Shown in pieces: positions 1 through 9,300 of a stretch of DNA of 26,795 nucleotides (positions are counted from its first letter, which is position 1; each line of letters begins with the position of its first letter). Position numbers and translations under genes: made by a program. The notes below the pieces were generated by a model. The model had not been told where the DNA came from and ran no database searches. It saw nothing but the letters and a program-made list of their open reading frames with translations. Source of the DNA: Clostridia bacterium (lineage in GTDB: Bacteria; Bacillota; Clostridia; TANB77; CAG-508); assembly GCA_022790685.1 (NCBI GenBank), contig JAAVXQ010000033.1, forward strand, positions 1-26,795. The letters run 5' to 3'.

Positions 1-443
1 TAGCAAATGGTGGATATCCAACAGAAGTAAAAGGCATAATAGAAACACCAGCAGCATATTATGGACAAGTGATGATTACAGTTTCAAAACTTATTTCAGA
101 AGAAACTCTATCAGAGGATATGGCATATGAAAACTTAGCAGAGATAATACAATTTACAGTAACAAGTGGTAGAAGAACAAACTTTATAACAACAATAGGA
201 AATGCAAAAATAGAAAATGGTGAGTGGTCAACATCAACAGAAGAGACAGATACAAGTGCAGCAGAAAGAATAACATTTACACCACCAACAGGTTTAACAA
301 GAACAGATAGAGCTATAAGAAAAGTTGTTGAAAAATCATCACAAACATTAATGATAGTTGCAGTAGGAGCCTTTGTGGTAGCTGTAGCAATATTTACAAC
401 AAGATTCATTACAATTAAAATTAAGAAAAGACGTATTAAATAG
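1..443 (+). CDS. C-terminal end of a large sortase-type surface protein (5' end outside window)
   Basis: The frame is open from base 3 with no start in context, so this is the tail of a longer gene; the ATG at 69 is internal. The last ~55 residues before the anchor match the end of the 2210-residue protein at 6378-13010: both have an AEI motif, then GRR, then a GNA motif, then a DTSA motif, then TPPTG. TPPTG (279-293) is followed by about 20 polar residues, a hydrophobic stretch (LMIVAVGAFVVAVAIF) and a basic tail (KIKKRRIK), the order of a cell-wall sorting signal. TPPTG is not canonical LPXTG but resembles the (S/P)PXTG signals used by Clostridioides difficile sortase B; that resemblance is from knowledge of the family, and use as a sorting signal is inferred. 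The missing upstream part is probably an adhesin paralogous to the 6378 gene. Stop TAG at 441-443. Confidence 0.8.
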   Translation, partial: ANGGYPTEVKGIIETPAAYYGQVMITVSKLISEETLSEDMAYENLAEIIQFTVTSGRRTNFITTIGNAKIENGEWSTSTEETDTSAAERITFTPPTGLTRTDRAIRKVVEKSSQTLMIVAVGAFVVAVAIFTTRFITIKIKKRRIK

Positions 444-471
444 TAAATAACATCCAAGTAAAAATTACTAC

Positions 472-520
472 ATACACCCTTGAATATTAAATGAAAGTTT
501 AATATCAGGGGTGTATTTTT
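472..520 (+). terminator. Rho-independent terminator after the first surface-protein gene
   Basis: A long imperfect hairpin begins ATACACCCTTGAATATTAAA and closes with TTTAATATCAGGGGTGTAT, with a short loop, then a run of five T. It lies 28 bases after the stop codon and separates the partial gene from the next locus. Confidence 0.85.
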
Positions 521-666
521 GGTTAAGATAATATTAATAAAATTGGACTATGAAAAAATAGATTAAGGTATGTAAAAATATATACAAATTAAAAAAGTAT
601 ATAGATATATTAAATCTAAATATTATTAATAATTTAATACAAATTTCTTGAAAGGAGATTGATGTA

Positions 667-771
667 ATGTGTGCCTCCCTAAGAATATATAAAGATTATG
701 TTAAGCAGGTGAAAATCAAAAAAGATACAGAAAATATGCTAAAAAAAATAGAAAATATAAAAATGTGTTAA
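667..771 (+). CDS. Possible 34-residue Lys-rich small protein
   Basis: An ATG at 667 is preceded at nine bases by a good ribosome binding site, AAAGGAG (651-657), and opens 34 codons ending TAA at 769-771. An earlier ATG at 662 runs at once into TAA and overlaps this one. The peptide begins MCASLRIYKDYV and ends NIKMC; it is basic, has Cys near both ends, and has no signal peptide or membrane segment. I do not recognise it. CCTCC in codons 3-4 could pair with GGAG of the binding site, which would damp translation. It sits alone between a terminator and the promoter of the giant-protein operon. It may be a real small protein, a regulatory short ORF, or chance in AT-rich DNA. Confidence 0.35.
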   Translation: MCASLRIYKDYVKQVKIKKDTENMLKKIENIKMC

Positions 772-783
772 AAAAGTGTTCAA

Positions 784-838
784 TTCGACAAAATTTTTTT
801 TGAAAAAGGCTTAAAAAAGCTAAAAAATGTCTGTCAAA
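784..838. promoter_or_regulatory. Possible Spo0A-box pair upstream of the giant surface-protein promoter
   Basis: TTCGACA at 784-790 is the exact reverse complement of the core Spo0A box TGTCGAA, and TGTCAAA at 832-838 is a one-mismatch copy on the + strand next to the -35 element at 842. The genome encodes SpoIIE, so Spo0A should be present. Seven-base matches arise by chance in AT-rich DNA, so this is weak. Confidence 0.25.
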
Positions 839-841
839 ATA

Positions 842-870
842 TTGAAAAAAAGTCAAAAAAATGATATAAT
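842..870 (+). promoter_or_regulatory. Sigma-A-type promoter for the giant surface-protein operon
   Basis: TTGAAA (842-847), a 17-base spacer and TATAAT (865-870) with the extended -10 TG (TGATATAAT from 862). Transcription would start near 877, giving a leader of about 270 bases before the ATG at 1149. It is the best promoter match in the 444-1148 gap. Confidence 0.7.
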
Positions 871-876
871 ATTAGA

Positions 877-1148
877 AATAATGTTTACATAAATGTGATT
901 TATACATATCATACAACATTTTAAATAAATATTTTTAAATAAAATAAAATGTAATTAAAATTTTATATTTAAAATATTAAATTTAAGAACTTTTAGTTCC
1001 GTAAAGTGTTTTAAAGAGAACTTTTAAAATACTTTAATATCAAGTGTTTTGATGTATTGACTACTTATAAAAAAGTAGTAAAATATATATTATATGATAG
1101 TAAGGTCATACTATGTCAAAAAACAAAGTTTGTTAGGAGGATTGAATT
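877..1148 (+). promoter_or_regulatory. Long structured 5' leader of the giant surface-protein operon
   Basis: This 270-base untranslated stretch contains a block shared with the leader of the 20207 gene: AAAATGTAATTAAAA (946-960) and TAGTTCCGTAAA (994-1005), 48 bases apart start to start. The second block runs into a 14-base-pair hairpin (1002-1015 with 1023-1036, one G-U pair, 7-base loop). Three smaller hairpins follow: 1039-1053, 1060-1079 (ACTACTT/AAGTAGT) and 1097-1114 (ATAGTA/TACTAT). The ribosome binding site AGGAGG is at 1136-1141. None of the hairpins ends in a T run, so they are not plain terminators. I could not match it to a known riboswitch class; a cis-acting RNA or protein-binding leader is inferred. 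Confidence 0.5.
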
Positions 1149-4100
1149 ATGCTAAAAAACAAAATTCTAGAAAAATTGTTGGCAATAATTCTAATATTTA
1201 CATTAACGTTTGCAAATTTTGCTTTTGTTACAGAGTGTTTAGCAACAACAATGTTTGATTCAATTTTTGGAGAAAAAGCTGACACAGGTCACAAAAATGT
1301 AGAATTTGAAGCATATTTTGGAACCGAAGATGAGAAATCACATTCGGTTATTAGTGATGTAAATAACAAGGATTTATCTTTAAGTCTTGATTTAAATGTA
1401 AAAGACTCAGGATATTTAAAAGATGCAAAAGTAGAAATTAAAGAAGCAGAAGAAGGAGCAGGATTAAACTATGTTCTAAAAAGTGATATAGAATTATCTG
1501 AGATGGTACAAAGTTTAGATAATAATATATTAGAATTTAGACAAATAAATAATAATTCTGAACAAAAAATTAATTTACCAATCGAATATAAAAATGAGGA
1601 CTACATAAACGAAAATAAACTTTCTAAAGACAGTAAAGTAGTTTTTTCTGGAATATATGTTGATGATAATGGTGAAGAAATAGAAGTATCAAGAGAAATT
1701 ATTTTAAATGTATCTTGGAAAGACGAAAGAAAAGTAAAACTAGAAAGTCTAGTAACAAAATACATTCAATTTGGTAATGAGAACAAAGGTGTTATATTAC
1801 AAACATCAGTAAAAGTAGATAGCACTTCAGAAGAAAATACATTACCAGTAAAAGAAACTAGACTTGATGTGGAAGTTCCAAAACTAAATGGAAATTTACC
1901 AACTAATATCACACTAGTTGCTACATCCACACAAGGAACAAATGGAAAATTTGCAGAAGATATAAAATTTGATGATACAAATTGGATATATAACCAAGAA
2001 ACAAATACAATATCTATAAAAGTTGAAAATGAAAAAACTCTTGTTAAAGTTAATGAGTTTGAAGATGAATACTTAAAAGATATTGATCAAGAAATAATAG
2101 AAGAAGAAAGATATTACAGTAAATCTGGAATTGATGAATTCTTAATAACATATACATATGAAAATGTAGAACCACAAGAAGAAATGAATGTAAGTTCAAA
2201 TGTTACAGCAGAAGTTACAACTTTTAGTGGTGTAGAAAATGATGAAAGAATATATGTTGTTAAAGATAATCAAAATTATGAATATAATTTAGTAGGACAA
2301 ACTGGTGACATAGTATCTTATAATATAGAAAATGAAACAAATGAAATTTCAAAAGCATACACATATTTAAACTACAACACAGATAATGATTATGAAATTG
2401 AATATAAATTTAAAAACATAATAAATATTTCTATTAAAGACTTAGTAGAAGAAATGATAATAGAAGATGTTGAAGAAAATTATGTATTTAAAGATGGAAA
2501 TGCAGTAGGAACAAACGATTTATACTATAAAGAAATTTCAATGAATAAAGATAATATTAATGACATCTTAGGAGAAGATGGAGTAATAGATATTTTAGAT
2601 GTAGATGGAAATGTGATTACCTCTATTAACAAAGAATATCCTGTTACTGAAGATGGAAAAATTGTTGTAAATTTTGAAAACAGATACGAAAAAATAGTTT
2701 TAAAAACAACAAAACCAGTAAATGAAGGAAACTTAAGTATTAATTATACAAAAGTTTCAAAAGATGCTAGTATAGATAAAAATACATATAAAGATTTAGA
2801 AAAAGTTACTTCAAAATTAAAAATGTCAGCAAGATATGCTTATGTACAAGATTTAGTAGAAATTGGAGAAGCTATTTCAGAAACAAAATTAAATGATACA
2901 GTAACAAAACTAAATTTAGTTTTAGATAGAGATAACTTATCAACAATTACAAGAAATGAAAATGTTGAGATAAGAATAGAATTAAACAACCATAAAGAAA
3001 CCTCAGACATTTTTGGAAATACAATTTTTGAAGTTTTAATGCCAGAATACATTACAAATCTTGAAATTGCAGATTTAACAATGGTATATGGTGAAGGACT
3101 AGAGATAGTTAACTCAGAAGTTGTAAATGAAAATGGAATATACAAAATAAGAATAGAAGTAAATGGTAAACAAGAAGCTTTAAATAGTGGTGTTTTAACA
3201 AATGGTGCAAATATAGAGATTTATGCAAATATAGACATAGATTTATATGCACCAGCTAAAGAGGAAAGTGTTAAATTATACTTCTTAAATAAAGAAGCAA
3301 CAAATGTAGAAACCGATTTTGAAGAAGTAAAAGTAAATTATTCAGCACCAACAGGACTTGTAGCAGTAAATAGTACAGCAAACTATAATAATGTAGGAAA
3401 TGTACTTACATCTGTAAGACAAGGAAAGAAAGAAGATATATTAGAAATATATTCTGATGCTAAACAAGCTACAATGGATATAGTTATTATGAATAACAAT
3501 AAAAACTCAGTTTCAGAATTATCAATTCTTGGAAGAATTCCTTTTACAGGAGTTAAAAATATTGAAAATGGAGAAGACTTAGGTACAACGGTAGATACAA
3601 GACTTGTTCAAGGAATATTATCAGATAGCAGAAATAATGGAGAATTTAGAGTATATTATTCTGAAAATAAAGAAGCTACAAAAGACTTAAATGATTCTCA
3701 AAATGGATGGGTTGAAAATCCAGAATCTTTAGAAAATATGAAATCATATTTAATAGTACCAATAGATGAAAATTATGAAATGCAAGAAGCACAAATTTTA
3801 AGATTTACATATATATATGAAATACCAGCAGATTTAACACATAATGAAAATATATATGGAACATTCTTAGCATACTATAAAAATAATTCAGAAATAGCAA
3901 TAACAGATGAAGTATCATCACCAGATGTTATAGGACTTACAACAGGAGCTGGACCAGAACTTTCAATAGAAACTAGTACAAATGTAGAGAAAATAAGCGA
4001 ATTTGAAGAATTAAAAATTACTTCAAAAGTATCAAACACTGGAAAAGAAGTAGTAGAAAATATAGAAGTAAACATTCCAATACCAAAATATTCAAAGTTT

Positions 4101-6374
4101 TCAGAAGTAGAGCTTGAAAATCAAGATATTGAGTATACAGTAAATAATGATAGTGTTACTTTCTATATAAATAATTTAGATGTAGAAAGAGAAGAAAATG
4201 TTTCAGCAAAAGTAATTATAAATAATTATCCAACAATAGAAGAATATTATAAGAATACAGAAGGATTTATGAGACTTGAAGACGGAACATATGTAATAAG
4301 AACATATGATGAAGAAGATTCATCACATGATTCAAATGGAGAACCAAAATATAATGATCAAATTATATCAAAAGCTCCAGCAGTTGAAATAGAAATATAT
4401 TCAACTGTAAAAGCTAAAGATTTACAAAGAGAATTAAAATCAGATATTAAAAAAGTTGAAATTGAATCAGCTGAATTTGAAATAATTGAAACTACTGAAT
4501 ATGCAGAGGTTATAAATACACCAGGAAGAGAAGTAGATTATAATGTTTCAATAAGAAATATAACAGAAAGTACAAAAAACAACTTAGTAGTAACTAAACA
4601 AATTCCAGATGGATTAAGTTTTAGCTCAGCATATGGTTTAGAATACGAAGAAGATGGTTTAACATCTAGAAGAATTGATAATGCATCATATGATGAAAGT
4701 ACAAGAACAATTACTTGGAGAATTGATAGTTTAAATCCAAAGATACCAAAACAAGTAGTTGCAAAATTGACAGTAGATGATATTACAGATGGAAGTCTAG
4801 AAAAAGATATTTATTTATCAACAAAAGTTGTAGCAGATGGAACAAAAACATATGAATCAAATACAGTTAAAACAAGAGTTGGAAAACCAAGTTTAGAAAT
4901 CACTCAAAGTTCATCAACAACAAATACATATGTTAAAGAAGGAGATGTAGTAAACTACACATTTATAGTAAAAAATAATGGACCAGTAGAAGCATATAAT
5001 GTTAAATTAACAGATCAAATTCCAGATGGATTAATAGTAAGAAAAATAAGTTATACAGCAAATGGAATAAGTGCAACAAGAAGAATATCTTCAAAAAATG
5101 AAGCAGTAATTAATGCAACAATTGAGCCTTCTAATGAATTAGTTGCAAATATTGAAGCCTTAGCAGTTAAATTAGATGGTGTACAAGAAAAAACAGTTAC
5201 AAATATGGGAACAGTTATTGCTGAAGGAATGCCAGAAGTAGAAACAAATGCAATAACTCATATAATAGAAGCAGATACTTCTAGAGGAAATGGTGTAGTA
5301 GAAAAATCAAATACATCACTTGGAAATAGTAATAGTAGTAATGCAAATTCAAATATTGTAAAAACATATAAAGTTTCAGGTGTGGCTTGGTTAGATGATA
5401 ACAAAGATGGAAAAAGAGATGAATATGAACCAAGACTTACAGATATAAAAGCATCTTTAGTAGATGTAAATACAGGATATATAGTGAAAAATGTTACAAC
5501 AGATAGTAAAGGAACATATACTTTCTCAGGAGTTGAAGAAGGGAACTACTTAGTAATGTTTGAATATGATACTGTAAAATATACAGTTTCAACATATCAA
5601 AGATCAGATGTAGAAGCAAATGTTAATTCGGATGCAATAGTAACACAAGTAGAACAAAATGGTAAAAAGAAAAATGTAGCTGTTACAGATACAATAAGTG
5701 TACAAAACGGAAGTATATCCAATATAGATATAGGTTTAGTTTTAGCAGATACATTTGACTTAAAATTAGATAAAACAATAACAAAAATAACAGCACAAAA
5801 TAAAGCAGGAACAGTAAATCAATCTTATGATAATACACAACTTGCAAAAATAGATATAGCAGGAAAATACTTATCAAGTACAGTAGTATATATTGAATAC
5901 AAAATAGCAGTTTCAAATGTTGGAGATATAGCAGGATATGCTAAGAAAATTGTAGATTATATTCCAGAAGGAATGACATTTAAATCAGAGCTTAACCCAG
6001 ATTGGTATACAGGAAATGATGGAATGTTATATACAACAGCATTAGAAAATGTAGAACTAAAAACAGGAGAAACAAAAGAAATTAAGCTTGTACTTACAAA
6101 GCAAATGACAGAAGAAAATACAGGTATGATAAACAATATAGCTGAAATTTATGAAGATTATAACATTTATGGTGTATCAGATAAGAACTCAACACCTGGA
6201 AATAAAGTACAAAATGAAAATGATATGAGCTCAGCAGATACAATCATAACAGTAAAAACTGGAGAAGTATTTATTCATATTTCAGTAATAATAGTAAGTA
6301 TTTTATTAGGAAGTATAGTAATATTTATTTCATATAATAAGCTGATAGTTAATAAAAGAAAAGGAGGTGTTTAA
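1149..6374 (+). CDS. Giant DUF11/SdrD-B-like surface protein, 1741 aa
   Basis: ATG with AGGAGG eight bases upstream. An N-terminal signal peptide (KLLAIILIFTLTFANFAF) is followed by a long beta-rich ectodomain with almost no Cys. Recognisable modules: DUF11-type repeats at about 935-1030, 1129-1250 (NVSIRNITES, KQIPDGLSF) and 1265-1370 (FIVKNNGPVEAYNV, DQIPDGL); a short Asn/Ser linker near 1390-1405; an SdrD-B-like domain at about 1410-1500 with the acidic loop WLDDNKDGKRDEYEP; and a last DUF11-like domain at about 1530-1690 (VDYIPEGMTF). The C terminus has TVKTG (VKTG at 1702-1705), a membrane span and the tail NKRKGGV. The sorting motif lacks the usual Pro. The role is probably a stalk or matrix-type wall protein, inferred from these domains. 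It is translationally coupled to the next gene, whose ribosome binding site lies in its final codons (3-base gap). Confidence 0.85.
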   Translation: MLKNKILEKLLAIILIFTLTFANFAFVTECLATTMFDSIFGEKADTGHKNVEFEAYFGTEDEKSHSVISDVNNKDLSLSLDLNVKDSGYLKDAKVEIKEAEEGAGLNYVLKSDIELSEMVQSLDNNILEFRQINNNSEQKINLPIEYKNEDYINENKLSKDSKVVFSGIYVDDNGEEIEVSREIILNVSWKDERKVKLESLVTKYIQFGNENKGVILQTSVKVDSTSEENTLPVKETRLDVEVPKLNGNLPTNITLVATSTQGTNGKFAEDIKFDDTNWIYNQETNTISIKVENEKTLVKVNEFEDEYLKDIDQEIIEEERYYSKSGIDEFLITYTYENVEPQEEMNVSSNVTAEVTTFSGVENDERIYVVKDNQNYEYNLVGQTGDIVSYNIENETNEISKAYTYLNYNTDNDYEIEYKFKNIINISIKDLVEEMIIEDVEENYVFKDGNAVGTNDLYYKEISMNKDNINDILGEDGVIDILDVDGNVITSINKEYPVTEDGKIVVNFENRYEKIVLKTTKPVNEGNLSINYTKVSKDASIDKNTYKDLEKVTSKLKMSARYAYVQDLVEIGEAISETKLNDTVTKLNLVLDRDNLSTITRNENVEIRIELNNHKETSDIFGNTIFEVLMPEYITNLEIADLTMVYGEGLEIVNSEVVNENGIYKIRIEVNGKQEALNSGVLTNGANIEIYANIDIDLYAPAKEESVKLYFLNKEATNVETDFEEVKVNYSAPTGLVAVNSTANYNNVGNVLTSVRQGKKEDILEIYSDAKQATMDIVIMNNNKNSVSELSILGRIPFTGVKNIENGEDLGTTVDTRLVQGILSDSRNNGEFRVYYSENKEATKDLNDSQNGWVENPESLENMKSYLIVPIDENYEMQEAQILRFTYIYEIPADLTHNENIYGTFLAYYKNNSEIAITDEVSSPDVIGLTTGAGPELSIETSTNVEKISEFEELKITSKVSNTGKEVVENIEVNIPIPKYSKFSEVELENQDIEYTVNNDSVTFYINNLDVEREENVSAKVIINNYPTIEEYYKNTEGFMRLEDGTYVIRTYDEEDSSHDSNGEPKYNDQIISKAPAVEIEIYSTVKAKDLQRELKSDIKKVEIESAEFEIIETTEYAEVINTPGREVDYNVSIRNITESTKNNLVVTKQIPDGLSFSSAYGLEYEEDGLTSRRIDNASYDESTRTITWRIDSLNPKIPKQVVAKLTVDDITDGSLEKDIYLSTKVVADGTKTYESNTVKTRVGKPSLEITQSSSTTNTYVKEGDVVNYTFIVKNNGPVEAYNVKLTDQIPDGLIVRKISYTANGISATRRISSKNEAVINATIEPSNELVANIEALAVKLDGVQEKTVTNMGTVIAEGMPEVETNAITHIIEADTSRGNGVVEKSNTSLGNSNSSNANSNIVKTYKVSGVAWLDDNKDGKRDEYEPRLTDIKASLVDVNTGYIVKNVTTDSKGTYTFSGVEEGNYLVMFEYDTVKYTVSTYQRSDVEANVNSDAIVTQVEQNGKKKNVAVTDTISVQNGSISNIDIGLVLADTFDLKLDKTITKITAQNKAGTVNQSYDNTQLAKIDIAGKYLSSTVVYIEYKIAVSNVGDIAGYAKKIVDYIPEGMTFKSELNPDWYTGNDGMLYTTALENVELKTGETKEIKLVLTKQMTEENTGMINNIAEIYEDYNIYGVSDKNSTPGNKVQNENDMSSADTIITVKTGEVFIHISVIIVSILLGSIVIFISYNKLIVNKRKGGV

Positions 6375-6377
6375 TAT

Positions 6378-9300
6378 ATGATAAAAAGAACATTTAAAAA
6401 TAAATTTTTAGTAACACTTGCAGTAATATTATTAATATTAGGCACATTCCTTTCAATAAAGGTTTTAGCAGAGGTAGCTGAAAATTATCCATATACAGTA
6501 GAATCAGCAGAACATGATCCAAATCATGAAGTAGGAAGTGGAAGATATATACCCTTTGCTAACTTAAGAGATTATTATGATTACTTTTGTTGTTACCATG
6601 GAGGTTTGAATGCACATATACCTTCATATGGAAACACATTATTAAAATCAGAACTTGGAACAGTATCAGAACCATATTTAACATATAAAGATATTGGAAA
6701 GAAAAACTTTGAGACTACTTTAGAAGGAGAAAATACAGAAACACCATTTAAAGGAAATGTAAGTGATGATGGTAGTAGTGGAAGCTCAGATGATGATGGT
6801 GATGCACATAATGGTGCAGAAGGTGGAACAAAAGCTGTATACACAAATGAAACTTATTCTATGTATGTAGCAAGAGAAGCTAGTATATGTGGACCTAAAG
6901 AAGCATATATTTTAGCAGAAATGATGAAAAATTTACCTTATCCATCAGATGTACAAAAAGCTTGGTGGACAACAGAAGCTGGAAGCAAAGGTGCTATTAA
7001 ATTAGCATCAAATGAACTTGCACAAGAAGCAGAAGCTTTTGAGGCATATATATTAGAAGCTGCAGGAGCTACTTCTATTAAAGATCTTTCAACAACAACT
7101 GAAATTAATTATACTTTTGAAGGAATTGATAGAACTTTAGACTGCGGATTTGATTTTGAATATAAACCAGAATATAACGAAGATGCAAATCAAGATGGAA
7201 AAGTTGAAACTAAAAAAGAAGGATTTATAGATGGTGCAGATGATCCAACTGTTTGTTGGGATGATGATGAACAATATTATAAAATAGGACCATTTTCAAT
7301 AGATTACATTGAAGCATATTCAACAGGAATAGAAGGTAGAGAAGATGTAATGTTTGCTGGAATAGTAGAAGCAGAACTTTTTACAGATGCATCTGACGAA
7401 CCACTAAAAAGAGGAGAAGATTGGGATTTCTTATGGATAAATGGACAAAGACCATCAGATGATGAAGCAGAATATCCTCACAAAAATGAAGTTTTCTATA
7501 TAAAAATGAATTATATAGAAGATGCAACAAAAGTTACAGATTTAGCATTTTATTTTGAATATATGAATGCTGCTGGAAAATATGAGTATTTAGATGGAAA
7601 ATATTTTACAGCAACATGGACACCAAAAGAAAAAGACAATTGGTGTACAGAATATCACCATGCACCACATGGTTCAGGAGATTATAGATGTAGTGGAACT
7701 AGTTGTTCATATGGAAAATACAGATCACACATAATATCTACTACATATTGGTTAGAACTTACAAACCTTACAGAACATACTTCTCAGTTATTAGCTTTAG
7801 GTTTAAATGCAGCAAGAATTAAAAATCCAGCTGAATTACATTGGGATGGTGGACCATTAGAAGAGGAAGACGAAGCAAAATTAAGAATAGAAAAAGAACT
7901 TGTAGATGCAACTGGAAATAAAGTTTCTTCAGATAAAAGATTTAAGTTTAAAATATTTATTGATGGTAAATATAAAGAAACAGTATCAGTAAAAGCAAAT
8001 GGTGCGGTAACAAGAACCTATAGATTTGAAAAAGGTAAAAACCCATCATATGAAGTACAAGAAATACCAGATAAAGATACAAAACTTATAGATATAGAAA
8101 ATGCATCAGGAACATTAGGAAATAATAAAGTTATAGTAAGAGCCATTAACCAATCAAAATCTCATCATGGAAGTTTAAGACTTGACAAAATAGCTATAGG
8201 AAATTGTAAAGATAAAGAATATCAATTTGTAGTTATGATAGGAAATGACAGATACGATGTAAGAGTTAGTCAAAGTAAAGGTTGGTCATGGACATCACCA
8301 GAATATACTTGGGAAGGAGATAATGCTCCAACATATAGTGTACAAGAGGTAAATATACCTGAAGGAGTAAAATTAATTTCTTTATCACCAAGTAGAGGAA
8401 AATTGGTAGATAATCAAACAACCTCACAAACTACAGTAGTAGCTATAAATTCAGATGATACAACTAGAGAAAATGAACATGGCAAAATAAGAATTACTAA
8501 AAAATTAGATGGAAATGCAATTTCATCAGATACATATAAATTTAAAATTACAATAAATGGTGGAATAGCAGGACATCAAGAAATTATAGCAAGTGTAAAA
8601 GCTGGTCAAACATATCAAAGTGGCGAAATTACATGGCTTAAAGGAGAACCAGCTCCAACCTATACAGTAGAAGAAATTGATATACCAGAAGGATCAAAAC
8701 TTATAAAAATAGAAAATAGCACAGGTACTTTAGGAAATAATCAAACAGCAGAAGTTGTTGCTATAAACGAATTAGACTCGAAATCAGGAAAAATAAAAGT
8801 AACTAAAGAAATTATAACAGATGACAAAGTTCAAAATGATGCTGTTGATGGAACTTTTACAATATCAGTTAGAATATCTGGAACTTTTGAAATGAATGGA
8901 GAAAGTATTGTAAATGGAAGCAGAACAGTAACAAATTCATTAAAAGCTGGAGAAAGTTTTGAGACACCAGAAGTTAAATGGTATGGAAACGATGCTCCAA
9001 CCTATACAGTTACAGAAACTGAAATGCCAAAAGGCTGGAAATTAGATAGTATTTCTTCATCAAGTGGAACATTAGAAGAAAATCAAACAATAGATGTAAC
9101 AGTAACAAATAAATTCTCAACAAGAGTAATAATAGATCTTACAATGGAAATGGCAGGAGATGTTTGGGATGATGAACCGTTAAATGAAGAAGATAAAAAT
9201 ACAGAAGATTCTGTGGCAAATGGAATTTATGATAGAGGACAAGAAGAACCAATAGATGGAGTACTCGTAAATATTTATAGAGTTGTATATAGTGGTGGAC

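Noticed and set aside
69..71. ATG at 69 as a gene start
   Set aside because: The frame is open upstream to base 3, there is no ribosome binding site, and the sequence is the tail of a larger surface protein.
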